DNA of 64,000 nt. Source: Fragilaria crotonensis. Taxonomy: Eukaryota; Bacillariophyta; Fragilariophyceae; Fragilariales; Fragilariaceae. The notes under the pieces are model-generated. The model had not been told where the DNA came from. It searched no databases and saw only the letters and a list, made by a program, of their open reading frames with translations. Of this stretch, positions 43,126-54,761 are shown piece after piece; the stretch's first letter is position 1; each line of letters starts with the position of its first letter. The stretch covers positions 21,888-85,887 of the forward strand of contig JAKSYS010000216.1 of the NCBI GenBank assembly GCA_022925895.1. The letters run 5' to 3'. Position numbers and translations under genes: made by a program.

Positions 43126-44528
43126 GAATTCCACTTGCTGAAAGCTAGCTATGCATGTATAACTCTAATAATCAGAAGACAAGTTTAAATATTCACTTTC
43201 CGTCGTTTCATTTGCCAGCGCAACATTATTTTTTCACGGATTCCCTTTATCCATCTGACATTTTTGATGAACATTTGGTGGGATTCTGGCACCCCTCGAT
43301 GTACATTTGGTGGGTACAAATCTCCGAGAAATACGGTAGTACCTCCTACTAGTAGTACCAGTAAAAATGCGAAAACAACTGCCGTACCTGCCGGTAAAGA
43401 CCAATTGTGGTGATCTCTTGCATGGCTGGTTTGCTCATCCTGCGACTGCATATCGTAGAGGCACGTAGACTCAGTAATCTAAAAATTTAGTTGACGCACC
43501 ATCATCCCATCAAACTCGATCCACACCCAGCTCTTATTCTTCTGACACCTCTTTCGTCTTCATTTGGAAGATACCGTTCTCCAGTTGAGGTACATATCCA
43601 TTCACAAAGCCGGCGTCAAAGTAATTGCAGCCTTGTGGGTTTTTAATGCCTTGACAAGACGCTCAATAAGCAAGCAAGGGGTAACCTAAGTGTTGGTGGT
43701 GTGCCATCGGCATTCTTCTTGTTCTTGCTCTTATAAAGGGAATAGTATGCACAAGTGTAAGCCCTTGCTCGGCCGTCTCGAAAGCTTTCGCACGGTCTCA
43801 GTTTGAAAAATATCCCTGCTTGCTGTGCATTTAACAACTAATCCTTTGAAAGCATCTTTGCTCCTTTTAAAATGCAATGGCTTACTTCTGTAAAGCCCGT
43901 TTGTCACTCCCCAGCTGTATTTGATGCCTTCAACCAGCTAACTCTGCATAAAATTTTGGCAAAATAATGACCAAAACACCAAGCTCATCCCCAACATGTT
44001 GGAGCACAGTCATCTCCTCTGCAAAATCCATAGAGATTGCCATCAGAACCCTTAAACTCCACTCCTCCGCACCCTCAAATACTTCACCATCGTTGTCAGT
44101 TGCTGGATCCCTGGTGTATTTTTCAAGATTTGCTTCATTGATCCATCCCCTTGTTTCCCAAAGGACCTACAAAAGGCCCTTTGGTTGCCCCTTGTAGCCT
44201 TTCTTTTCTTGTGTTCATATGATTTTGATGTCAACATTGTTTGTTTTTGCAAGTTCTTGCAATTCCACAAGTCAATATTGGCGTCGCTCAATTCAAGAGA
44301 TTGAGAGGACCAAGTTCTGTTTTGAGTTCAGAAATTGTCTTGTTCCTGGTCCGAGGATTACCAGGCAGAGGTGGGAGTATTTGATCTTGGCGGTTGAGTT
44401 CTCTCTCTTGGACAGTCATATAAATGAATTTGAACTAATTATAAGGGTTTTCACCGCGTGTTGACCGTGAGGCCATCACTGTGTAACCCCTTCCGGCGGA
44501 AACTCCGCGAGAAGTACTGTTATTGTAT
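43126..44528. other. Intergenic with possible decayed coding sequence
   Basis: A third copy of the foldback element's GTACAAATCTCCGAGAAATACGG lies at 43312-43336. On the minus strand at about 43560-43640 there is a coherent stretch (FDAGFVNGYVPQLENGIFQMK) with stops around it, which may be a remnant of a gene I cannot identify. Nothing else is supported. Confidence 0.35.
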
Positions 44529-44679
44529 CTAAGTCATGCAATCACAAATAATCAAATAATGTACAAGCCATGGAGGATGACTGAAGTGTGGGAAGAGCCT
44601 GGTGGAAGTGTGTCCTTGCACAGTAGTAGACTGGTTCTTTGGAGGGCAGTGCAGGGAAGGACAGTAGTCGGTAGACCAG

Positions 44680-44985
44680 GAGTTGGTAGGTTTCTGGTAG
44701 TCAGTTTGTTGGTAGTCAGTAGGTCGGTAGTCAGTATGTTGGTTGTCAGTAGTTTGATAGTCGGTCGGCGGTGGATAGCCAGTAGGTCGGTTGTCAGTAG
44801 GTCGAAAGTCAGTAGATTGATGGTCAGTAGGTTGGTAGCCGGTATGTTGGCAATCAGTATGTCGGTAATTGGTCAGTTGGTAGTCAGAAAGTCGGTGCAA
44901 GTAGTCAATTAGTCGGAAGTCGATTTGTCGGTATGCAGTAGGGCGTTTGTCAAGTAGTCGGCGTTCGGTAGGTAGATATACAATA
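44680..44985. repeat. 15-bp minisatellite inside a minus-strand open frame
   Basis: About 18 diverged units of 15 bp (AGGTCGGTAGTCAGT type). On the minus strand they keep a frame open and encode a five-residue repeat DYRPT / DYQQT / DYQKPT. The frame spans 44529-45296 (255 codons) with Cys and aromatic residues at both sides, but shows no domain. It could be a repetitive protein or simply a minisatellite without stops; I favour the latter. Confidence 0.7.
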
Positions 44986-45470
44986 GTGAGACGGTGTTCA
45001 AAAGGACAGTACTCAGAGGATCGGTGTATACGACGGTGTTCGGGCGGACGATGGAGGTGCATGAAAAACAGGGAAATATGTAAGAAGGGTGGATCGGCTC
45101 TGTAGAAAACATACCAGGTACATACGTAGAACGAGAATTTCATTTGTGAAACAGAGTCATCTTCACTTTGAAATTTCTCTGTACCCTGATGTTCAATTGT
45201 CAAGATTCTTGTGAGGACATCATTGTGCTGGTCAAGAGAACAGGTAGCAATGGACGAAAATAAACGAGAGGGGTTGGGGAGCCCTTCTTTGATCATTGTT
45301 CGGTGTGCTCTAATCGGTGTAGAGACAGTACTAGAAAACGGACGACGGACGGAAAGGTATTACAAAAACTCAGAACGAAAAAATGTGTCTCTTGGACAGT
45401 CATCCAGAACGGCGCAGCATCGCCAGGTTTGAAGACAAACGATTGTGTGTCACCGACATTAATGGTACGT

Positions 45471-46060
45471 TTAAATTGACTCACGCATTCTTGGTTGCAT
45501 TCCTCCGAACCTTCGGTTCATAGCTAATATAGGCATCCAACCTGTTTGCCAATTTCTTTGCATGTCATTGGGAGTGATCGAACAAGACAAGGGCAAAGTC
45601 AAACTGCTGAGGGAAGATAAATAAACGGAATCAACATAGTCTTTTAATTGAATGGTCATATGATTACATGTCCAATATCCTCCCTCATTATTTGTTCCCA
45701 GTTCAAAATAGACAACAAATGGAGTTTGCTTTAAGTCCTTCTGCTTTGAAGCTTGACCATGGATTGCTACTGCTGCATTGACATCAACGTAAGTTTTTCC
45801 GCGACGAGCTTCATTGATATCCTCCAATTGAACTCTACTAATCTGAACCCTGCAACCAGTCTCACGCAATTAAAAGGCGGACATCATGAGACTCCTTAAG
45901 ACATCTGTCTTCGGAAGAAGGGCGCGTTGACTTTCTGGTCCACCCCGTTGTCAACTTCCTAGTAAGAATTGACTACTGCAGTAGACGCTCTCGTCCTGGC
46001 CAAAGATCATGAGCGGCTTGACAGCACCTGGCGGTTTCCTCACACTCAAATTCTCTCCAA
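45471..46060 (-). pseudogene. Relic of a DDE-type transposase
   Basis: Read from right to left, fragments in changing frames give SVRKPPGAVKPLMIFGQDES, then QLEDINEARRGKTYVDV, TPFVVYFELGTNNEG, CNHMTIQLKDYVD, and finally FALVLFDHS followed by a stop. The order FGQDE ... FVVYFE ... QLxDxVD ... FLFDHS matches a transposase-like family that I recall as common in diatom genomes, with Asp residues suited to a DDE triad. Several frameshifts and a TGA after DHSQ make it inactive. The superfamily (perhaps IS630/Tc1-like) is from memory and not certain. Confidence 0.5.
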
Positions 46061-46979
46061 AGGAACCGAAACTCATTGTCATGGACATCAACAACACTGA
46101 CATTATGCTGGGTGGTGACTGGTGACAAGATGGAATGGGTGACACAGCCAGAATCCAGAATGCAGACATGAGGTGCTTGAGAATCGTCACGTGTAGAATG
46201 ATGTGTAGTAGTGTGTACTCCTGAGTCCAGAGTATCAATTTCACTGTCATATCACTACTGCAATGATTCATACAGTAATGTACCCCCCATTTGACCCTAC
46301 TAGGTACCAAGTACAAATTCATCGTACTCGTCGGTATGAGGGAAGGGTCAAATTTTATCCCCACCTTTAACTTATATTAACCCCCAATAAAGAATGCTTT
46401 CTTTGAAAAATCTTGAAAAATCTCTCTTGTACCCACAATCCCACAATATTGAATGCAGTTAGCAGGACACAATTGCCACACACAACGCAAAATTCGGCTT
46501 ATGCGTCGCTTGCAGGCACCCGGGATTCCTTTGCGGGTGCAAGAAAATCGCAATTCTGGCCACCTGTGTCCGTAAAGCAATCTCAAGAGTCTGCGAGGAG
46601 ATCATGTACAATGTTTTCATCCAATAGGAGCACTTGGAGAGCACATTTGAATTCTAATTTGACATGTCACTCTTTGAATTCACTCGAGCAGCTGTCTTGC
46701 TTGTTTTCTGTTGTCTCCTTTTGTCAAAGTTGACCATTGTGGACGTCGTTCAACATGGTCACACAGCAGGCTCCGGTAGCTGGCTCTCTTCTCTCTTGTT
46801 CAATGTAAGAGACATCTGCTGATGCAGCAGATGTCTTTGGCTTTCTTTTTGATGATAAGAATGATGCTGATGATAGATGTCTTTTACTTGATGGACACGA
46901 CAACGACGATGACAATTTAGGCCTTACAGCAGCAGTTGGCCGTGCTCCTTCGTGGGTTGCGTCTAATCGCGCGGGTCGA
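46061..46979. other. Intergenic between transposase relics
   Basis: No intact gene. From about 46815 the plus strand becomes open and acidic (FLFDDKNDADD, LLDGHDNDDDNLG); this may be the N-terminal part of the relic that follows. Confidence 0.4.
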
Positions 46980-48290
46980 ATGTCTCCAATCATAGGCACC
47001 GCGGCAGCACGTAAAATAGATTTCAAGTTTTTATGGCGCACTGAGTATATTGTTGATGATGTTGAAGAGGATGAAGCACCAGCAACGCCACCACCGGTTA
47101 GAAAGCAGACCAGAACTTTTATGCAAGCCAAGGAAACCACAAGCAAAGAGCACATGGTCAAGATACTTTTTGATGCCCACACTCCAAGTAACTTACATCA
47201 TCAAACTATATGGAAGAGATGCCAAGAAGCTTTGAAGATTATTCTGAGTTCCTTGTGATCTCTTTGTTGTGTTGGTGGGCCTTTGCAAGAAGGTGGTGGA
47301 CGGATTGGACGCTGAAAAATTTGACGCCACAGGCACCACGCTCACGTCCAATCCCAACAAAATGAAGGTTCTCGGGCGGTGTACATCCTGGGAGGAACTG
47401 GTGCTACTCAGCACCATGTTGGGTTGCAAACAAACTTGCTTTAGTGAGGAGGTTCATTGTTGCACCTTTGGCGTGGATTGTCAAAATGTCTTTGATTCAG
47501 AAGGAGTACATTTTCATGCCGACAAATGATGAACAATTTGAAATTGCTGTTGTTGGTAAGTATCCAACACGGGGCTTCTGCGTCGTGTGGTGGTGGAGAT
47601 TTATGTAGGCTGGGACAAGTGTCCCAGTATGAACCAGAACATGCACTCAGGCAAGGAGGGTTTCCATTGATTGCCTGATATGAAGTCAGTGCATTTCTTG
47701 CAAGTTTGTTCACCAGTCTATTTCAGATGGACAACCTGGGACCAGAAATAACAATCGTATTGTCAGTAATGATGATTTGGTCTTTCCACTGTTGGAAACG
47801 GATGGCTGCAGTCCAAAGCCTGAAAGCAGCTTATCCTGACGGACAACATGGTGTTTCTTTTTGTGTATATTCGATTTGTGACGAGGCTGGTATCCTCGCC
47901 GCAGTGGTGAAGTGGTGTCGAAAGATAGAGTCCGTGCAAAGAGACATTTAAAGAGTCTTTGGGATTTTCAAGGCTAGGTTTACGTTTTCAAGAATTTCAA
48001 CAGCTTGAAACACCATTCAGCCATTGATAAATCTTTTGTCACATGTTGTATTTTGCACAACATGCATGTTGTTTGAGTCAGATGGATGGTTGGATCCCAA
48101 CATACCACCTTTTCCTGGCAGATTCGAGGAAAGATTGTCGAAGAAAATTGGCACCATTTAGCTATCGGAATAAATGGAACGTACCTCTGGCATTTGTAAT
48201 CGAGTCGAGGATGACGCCAGCATCACCACCAATGAAATACGTTAAAGAAGGATGCATGGGCAACGAATAGGGCAAAAGTAATTGCAGCAC
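46980..48290 (+). pseudogene. Relic of a PIF/Harbinger transposase
   Basis: Plus-strand fragments in changing frames follow the order of plant/HARBI1-type DDE transposases: YVGWDKCPSMNQNMHSGKEG (about 47600), DGQPGTRNNNRIVSNDDLV (about 47730), FFLCIFDL near 47870 corresponding to a VYLICDGGY-like block, then an FG-LKxRF-like block at about 47960 and DKSFVTCCILHNM at 48030-48070, the hallmark C-terminal CxxLHNm signature. At least five frame changes and several stops interrupt it. The upstream frame (46980-47258, KFLWRTEYIVDD, VRKQTRTFMQAKETTSKEHM) probably belongs to the same protein. Such a protein could once have moved the TAA-flanked MITEs at 9-11.5 kb, but no shared termini link them here. 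Confidence 0.6.
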
Positions 48291-50037
48291 TGGTTGACCA
48301 TCATCAGTTTGGTACGGTTAATAGGGACAACAAACATTAATTACTAGAAGATCGAAAATGGTCACCAGCACACCAGTTTAATTGTAGTAGAAATGTACTA
48401 TAAGTAAAGAATGAGGATCAAAGTTGTTACGTAAAGTAATTTATCATTGCAATGCTGAGGTAATATTTTGTTAAAGCTGGTTCTACTAGCTTCTGGGCTC
48501 AAAGCCACACCAATCACTTGGACGAGGGGAGAGTTTCATGTTCTTTGGTGCCTTCATGAGGATCCTCATCAGTGTACATGCCACCGACTGCGTTGAGAGC
48601 AGAGAGATTGATTACAGGAGCCAAAGTGTGGAACCTGATTTCATCGTCAATTGGCTCATCACCACTGATGATGCCAGCCCCGTCGTTCGCTGGTGTCAAC
48701 TCGACCTTGATCGCCACTGCTGCAACGCGAACATCAGAACGCGGCACTCCTGCTGCCGGTGGTGCTGGCAGGTAAAGGCAAGCAAAAATTGCGTCTGCTC
48801 TCATCCCCGTCGATAAGATTGTCGGGAGACTCGCCATCAGCTGGCACAACGATAAGATTGTTGGGAGACTCCTCGCCGTCAGCTGACACAAAAGAAGGAA
48901 CAGTATCGACATCAATATCATCAACACACACATCAAATCCTGTCGCAAAATTGGGACCTGCAGCGACCGCAAAAAGAATAATACTCATCATCTTTACCAT
49001 CATTACAATACAATTCTTTATCTTTCAGCAATATTTGCAAACCACCCTTTTGCTTCCTAAGCCAACTTATCAAAAGAAGTGTGATCAACAATTTGCCAGC
49101 AGTGCCAGCATAAGGATGCATTCTATCTCTTGCATACTTAAAGAAAATCCCAGTTGGGATCTATTGATGCAAGCAAGGCAAGCCTGAACTGGTGATCGAG
49201 GGAGTTTTGCACTCGCCCGAGTAATACGATTTCATCGGTTATCATCGTCGTGATCAACAGCACTATTGCTTTGCAACATTGCTGACCAGAGTTGCAATGG
49301 TGCGGAGTGGTCCAGAGCACATCCATAGGAAAGACTCAATGCTGGGTAATCCTTTGATGTTCCCAATTTGACACCATTCTCCCAAACATTTGGGACAGCA
49401 TCAGTTGGCCAAGCTGATGATGCAGATAGCCAACAATTCAGTGAACTCAGGATACTCTTGTTGGAAACTGTATTGCTACACAGCTTGGACTTTTTGGGGG
49501 ACAACAGCAATGAGTGACGGCATCGTCACAAAATGGCCTCTTGAAATTTTCTGTTCTGGAGTATTGCGTACTTCAAATGGAGGAGCCTTCACGAGCAAGG
49601 ACAGTGATGCAAGCAATGTCATTACTCAGGTTTGGGAACATGATGATGGCCGGGGACAGAAAATTATTGCAACACATCCCAATTGGTCTCAATTCAGAAC
49701 CAATTTCACAAGCGAAACCACCAGCCACTTCCTGACGTACGATGACAGGAAAATGGGTGAAGTGAATACCTTTCTGATTTCCAGGATTCCCTTGACGTAA
49801 CGATTACGAGATAGGAGTGCCATTTAGTCGGATCTGTTCAAAGTTTTATGCGAGACATTACACAAGAAGTAGTACGAGTACCTCATGATATGGAAGTAGG
49901 AGTGCGGATACATACAGCGTATGCTGATAGGCAACGGAAGATGAGAACTTCAGTATATCAGATCTGTATACTGTATTAACGGCATTTCTTATCATCGAGG
50001 ACAAGCACTGGCACAAGGCACTTCGCACTTCGCACAG
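48291..50037. other. Intergenic with uncertain open frames
   Basis: On the minus strand, 49003-48734 starts with a hydrophobic leader (MMVKMMSIILFAVAAGPNFA) followed by an acidic repeat (ADGEESPNN, ADGESPDN). A shift of one nucleotide near 48760 would continue it to 48514 (VRVAAVAIKVEL, DEPIDDEIRF). This may be a decayed secreted protein. A plus frame at 49390-49800 (136 codons) has no domain. Neither is called as a gene. Confidence 0.35.
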
Positions 50038-51190
50038 ATGATGTTTCGCCTCCATAATCTCGAAATTGACGGAAATGATGCCATCGCTGCACCAGGTAAT
50101 CATAATATGCTTTACAGTTGCAGCTTCCTTGTTCAGGGACACGCATTGGTTGGATCACACCATGTTGACATTATTGCACATGGAGGTGTCGCAATCTTGC
50201 CGAATTGGCTTCCAGAGACGTTGACGAACGATATGAGACGCGATGCCCGAGTCCTCTTGATGCTGGATACTTTACTCCCGATGGACTAACCAACACAGCC
50301 CTCACCAAAGATCAGCAGGATTCTCTCCTCGTGCCGATCGTCAGACATTCCGCGGAGGTGATGGTTGGGATGACGTGTCTGCTGGTGACCATGGGACGCG
50401 GACCGAGTTTGCCAATCGCATGACCGCCCTGCGACTCGAACTGGCGCAAGGATTGAATCGACCGACAATGGGACTTGAAGGACAAGGAGGAAGCGATCGA
50501 AATCACGAAATGACGTACAACTGGTACGAGCCTGGAGCGAAATTGGGACGACATCTTGATGAACATCACGAAGAAACCAAGGGACCAAAAGGTTGGCAAA
50601 TGCCGACACGCCGATCAGTCACGTGGTTGGTTTATCTAAATGATGGGTGGACTAAAGAGGATGGTGGAATATTACACTGCTTTTCCCGTCAAAGTCGATC
50701 GAGCGCGCCTGTCGGAGCTCACGAAGGAAATTTACAAGTGGGTTGGATGGATCATGTGCATCCGGTGTTTCTAGAATCGTGGCGAGAAGAGAGCGGCCTA
50801 TCGGCTCTCTACAGGTTGACATCCGATAAGCGTCCCTCGGTGGAGCGAAAATACGTCAGTGCTGGTGATTTTGACATGCCACACCAGCCCATCAAGTTCC
50901 AAACATTTTTGCGTCAGGAGTATCGACAAGGCAGTCGATTTGAACAAATATCAACTGCTCGTCGGGATCCTCGTTTTTTCGACAGTACACAACCGCTGGT
51001 GTCGTCGTCAGCGTCCACTGAGAATGAATCATATCCTGTGCATATTGTAAATGTCGTTCCAGCAGCTGGGACCTTGGTTTTGTTTGATTCAGTAACGCTT
51101 CCTCACCTGGTAGGAGAAGTGACAGGACCGAGGCAACGAATCGCGGCGACAGGGTGGTTTCATGAAGATAACCAGGCGCTGCCTTTTTAA
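50038..51190 (+). pseudogene. 2-oxoglutarate/Fe(II) oxygenase-like gene with two frameshifts
   Basis: Frame 1 starts MMFRLHNLEIDG and reaches HGGVAILPNWLPET, TNDMRRDARVL. It then shifts near 50252 into LDAGYFTPDGLTNTALTK, and shifts again near 50322 into DRQTFRGGDGWDDVSAGD, after which 272 codons stay open to 51190. Each shift can be mended by one extra nucleotide. The catalytic part shows HLDEHHEE (HxD), VTWLVYLND, GTLVLFDS with a distal His (LPHLVGE), and RIAATGWFHE with the Arg for 2-oxoglutarate, as in prolyl-hydroxylase-like dioxygenases. The substrate is unknown. The long intact C-terminal part suggests either very recent decay or assembly indels. A truncated copy of its start is at 37861. 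Confidence 0.72.
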
Positions 51191-51339
51191 TTCCGTTTGT
51201 TCGGAGCTACAAGTAAATCCCTGGATTGCGCGAGCATAATTGTGAGCGTAGTGAAGGTCGCATGAATCAAGATAACAATCAACGGCTTCATGGGTGTTCA
51301 AGTTAATCAGGCATAGTATTGTACACTGTTGTTTACACC

Positions 51340-51633
51340 CGAAATAAATTCCGAGTCTTGTCCAAATTTCTCTAAGTCCGTTTAGTCGGATGAGTCGTCT
51401 GCTTCGTGGTTTCGTCGTACCGTTGTCTCGCGCACTGTCGCGTCGATTCGTGTGTTGTCTGTGGTCATTCTCGTTTCTCTTTTGTGCTCGTGAGACTAGT
51501 AGAAATAAATAGATGGCATCGGAATCTGGTCCTAATAGTTTTGTCTCTCTCCTGGTTCGTCTCGCGGTGTCGGTCCCGTGATAGTTATCTAGCGGGGTCC
51601 GTCGCGCGATTGTGAGTCGACCTGGTTTCCGCC
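51340..51633 (-). repeat. B2 terminal repeat of the YR retrotransposon
   Basis: 294 bp, starting CGAAATAAATTCCGAG on the plus strand, matching B1 (51876-52163) except for a few short indels. Confidence 0.92.
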
Positions 51634-51719
51634 CCATGCAGAGCATGGCCAGGAGGTAACCGCGCCAGGGGCGCTGATGAACCTAGGCATCGGGCCAGAG
51701 AGGAGGTGTGGGTGGGTGG

Positions 51720-51875
51720 GATTAACTAGAGTAGTGTCTTTGTCGATTCGAGTTCGTTCGGATTGTGAGCAATTCGTATCTTGTGTTGTGTTGTGTCGTG
51801 GTGTTCGTCTGTCTGTGTCTCGTGTTCGTCTGTCTGATGGCGACTGCCCGTCCTTTCCGATCTTCGGACATGCCA
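51720..51875 (-). repeat. A2 repeat of the YR retrotransposon
   Basis: 156 bp from GATTAACTAGAGTAGTG to TTCGGACATGCCA; matches A1 at 57935-58090 with a few substitutions and single-base indels. Confidence 0.92.
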
Positions 51876-52163
51876 CGAAATAAATTCCGAGTCTTGTCCA
51901 AATTTCTCTAAGTCCGTTTAGTCGGATGAGTCGTCTGCTTCGTGGTTTCGTCGTACCGTTGTCTCGCGCACTGTCGCGTCGATTCGTGTTGTCTGTGGTC
52001 ATTCTCGCTCTTTGTGCTCGTGAGACTAGTAGAAATAAATAGATGGCATCGGAATCTGGTCCTAATAGTTTTGTCTCTCTCCTGGTCTGCCTCGCGGTGT
52101 CGGTCCCGTGATAGTTATCTAGCGGGGTCCGTCGCGCGATTGTGAGTCGACCTGGTTTCCGCC
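51876..52163 (-). repeat. B1 repeat of the YR retrotransposon
   Basis: 288 bp, nearly identical to B2. It abuts A2 directly and overlaps the C-terminal frame of the recombinase (52119-52436), so the recombinase ends inside the repeat. Confidence 0.92.
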
Positions 52164-53330
52164 ATTTTCCGGTTGTCGTTCGTCCGCAGAATCTGGGGCG
52201 ATCGTGTAGAAAGATTGTCGACTCGTCATGCGTGCGGCTACTCCGAGTGTCGAGTCCGGCACTTGAATTCGGAGGTATCTCATGAACGTCTGGCTTCGCC
52301 ACCTCCCCACCATCTGAATCGTCTCACTTGGAACTCCGGCGAGGTGCATGGCCATCGCGGCGCCTGATCTGATCGAGTGAGTGCCGATGCCACTCGCCTG
52401 GAGGCCAAGCCTCTCTCCCCTGCGAGTCGTCGCCATCCTGAGCTGCCTCAGTATGGACTTGGAAGAGATGTGTGGGGTTCGTCTGAGTCCTGCGTCCTGA
52501 CGGCGTTAATCTTCGGGTTCGTCCGTGAATGGCAATCGTAACCCCGTACCTCGTCGTCAGGTCCGCTAGCACGCGGACGGGGCAGATGTCCGTTTGTCCC
52601 TGCCTGTCGTTTCGATGCTGAGTCACTGTCGCGCCTTTGTCCCCGTTCTTTGTCGCCGGAAGGTGATCGACACGGTGTCGGCATTCTCCAGTTGTCCTCG
52701 GTCGGTTGTCTGCAGGTCCTGTCCCTTCTGTCGGAAACGAACGTCGTCCACTCTGATCACTGATGTCGTCCGTCGGCTTCCGACATCGGAATATTCGCAC
52801 GACCTCATGGCGAAAAAGAACGCGACCACCACAAGTTGTCCAATAGCGATGTCCGTCTCGTTTCTTGCCCAGGATCGAACCTTTGAATCACCTCTAACGG
52901 CAGCGCCTGCTGTGGGTAGGTCCTGGGTCCCGTCGGCGTAACGTTTCAGTTGTAAAGCCAGAAGGGGTCGAGTCGTCCGGCGGCGTCGTGGATTGGGCTC
53001 TCAAATTTGTTAAGCCTGAAGGCCTGAGCCACACCGTCGAGGGTGGCACGAATGGAACCGGACAAGGGTCCATTGCCAGCTTCCTGAGGTTGTCGGGAGC
53101 GAAGCCGTCCGTCCCGAAGGGCGGCGGCGAAGCAGGCGAACGTTTCTGCTTTCGCTCGTCCGAGTCCTGGAGAAAAGGCTCCCTCCGACTCCGTCGATTC
53201 GTCCGAGGAATCTTTCGTAACAGCGCCAGCTGCTATCGCGCTTGGCACGGGTTGAGTCGGCAAGAGCTGCGTTTTGGGCAGCAGCTGCAGCCAGCCTCCA
53301 ATCTGCGAAATAAGGGCTGGCCGCAAAGGG
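52119..53330 (-). pseudogene. Tyrosine recombinase of the YR retrotransposon
   Basis: The N-terminal domain is seen near 53300 as ALADSTRAKRDSSWRCYERF. The first catalytic Arg lies in AFFFAMRSCEYSDVGSRR (frame 52832-52623). The C-terminal catalytic box lies in frame 52436-52119 as GIGTHSIRSGAAMAMHLAG (HxxR), VGRWRS (Trp/His position) and FMRYLRIQ (Tyr nucleophile). All key residues are present, but they lie in different frames, so at least two indels separate them. In this class the recombinase inserts a circular DNA copy without target duplication. Confidence 0.85.
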
Positions 53331-53770
53331 ATGATCCTGAAGTTCTGTGGAACAAACGGTGAGCAGTTTTTCGTGATCAAGTCTGTCAGTGCCGCGTCGT
53401 CTAGAGCGAAATCTCGGGAGAGCATGTCCGCCACCTTGTTCTCTTCCTGGGAACGTTGAAGTTCGACTTAGCAAGCCATCCCGCTGCTGAGGTGCTGTCT
53501 CCTGACTGAGCAGAACGTCTTCGTCCACGCGGCCCCTTCGTGGAATTCCACGATCATCCCCACAAAGGCAGCAAGGAACTCGAGAGTGTTTAGGGTCGCT
53601 CGCCCCAGCAGGTGCTCTGGTAGCTGATATCGCCACGCCAGGCCGCTCTTGAGGCAGTAGCCTCCGATGCCTTGTGGGCATGCGTCCACCCTCACTATGC
53701 GCGTCGGCCACCGGCAAACCAGCCTGTTGATCGAGATACCCGCGACGCCTTCTGAAGGAAAGCCTTCCAC
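52946..53770 (-). pseudogene. RNase H region of the YR retrotransposon
   Basis: Frame 53770-53468 shows RVDACPQGIGGY (first catalytic Asp) and NTLEFLAAFVGM (Glu), the pattern of retroelement RNase H. The linker to the recombinase, ADMLSRDFALDDAALT, is in frame 53434-52946. The frames do not join, so the domain is interrupted. Confidence 0.75.
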
Positions 53771-54750
53771 AGAATCAGGTCGTCCAGTTGGGGTTTGGTC
53801 AGTCTCGCCTTCCCGGCCTGCTTCGAACGCTCGCAGGCCTTGTATAGCCTTCCCATAAAGTGTCTTGCGTAAGGGATGACGTAGGCGGCGTGGCTAAAAC
53901 GTCCGAGTGTCGTCTCCAGGTCTCTCGTCGTCACGAAGGCATGTCTGTGCGTCAGCATCCTGTCAACGGCTTGCGTCCAGCTCATGTGCTTATCGTGAGG
54001 CAGTGCGACGATGAAGCGGCGTGTGTCCACGATCCATCCGAGGATCATCTTCCTCTCGGATGGTTTGGCCTCGGCCAGGAACTTTGGGATCGCAAGGATA
54101 TCGTCTCTGGGAAAGTCTCCTTAACCTCGGGGTCGCAAGGCCTCCCGACCAGGTGGAGCGCCAGCGGGATCGCGGCAGCGCTCTTTCTGCGTCGCGGGGT
54201 TGAAGGCCCCAAAAATGTCGTCCAGGTAGCAGTCGAAGCGAGGGAGGTCGTCGAGGGTGGATAGTTCACTGGAAGTAGTCCGCCTTGCCGAAAACACTCA
54301 TTTTGTCGACCGACCCTTTGTCATTGTCCACTGCCCTTCGGTGTCCAGGAGGTGCTGGTGCGGCGAGTGGTAGACGCTCGGATCCCAGTCGTCCCTGCGG
54401 ACAAGGTCGTTTGCCAAGTCCGTGATCATCTCCGACACGTCGCTCCATTGCGATGGGTTTGGCGCTCCACCGAACGTCATCCTCAGCGCCACTAACAGCA
54501 GGTCGTCGATACTGTGCAGGACTTCATGGCTGTGGCTGCTTTGAGATGGATTCGTCTGTAGGCGGATTTGCAGTCGACCTTCGTCATCCAGATAGGCTCG
54601 TCTGGCCATAGTTGGCGCAGGAACGAGATGTGGTACATGAGTCTGCTGAATGCTTTTCCGAAACGTGCTTCTGTCAGTTGGGATGTGTCCACGCGTTCAT
54701 TTACGCCGTCCTGCCACTCCGCTCGGGCTGAATGACTGGTCATGTGTCAG
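53695..54750 (-). pseudogene. Reverse transcriptase of the YR retrotransposon
   Basis: Fragments in order: FGKAFSRLMYHISFLRQ and MTKVDCKSAYRRIHLKA (Asp of motif A), LLVALRMTFGGAPNPSQWSD (motif B), CYLDDIFGAF (the YLDD active site, near 54230), then ILGWIVDTRRFIVALP and LGRFSHAAYVIPYARHF of the thumb/connection. At least two frameshifts interrupt it. The domain content identifies the element as a retrotransposon. Confidence 0.88.
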
Positions 54751-54761
54751 TCGGAGTTTCT

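Noticed and set aside
42639-43127. 162-codon plus open frame
   Set aside because: It spans a foldback element from arm to arm; an open frame through inverted repeats is not evidence for a gene.
44523-44912. 129-codon plus open frame rich in Val/Ser
   Set aside because: It is a translation of the 15-bp minisatellite in the less protein-like direction.
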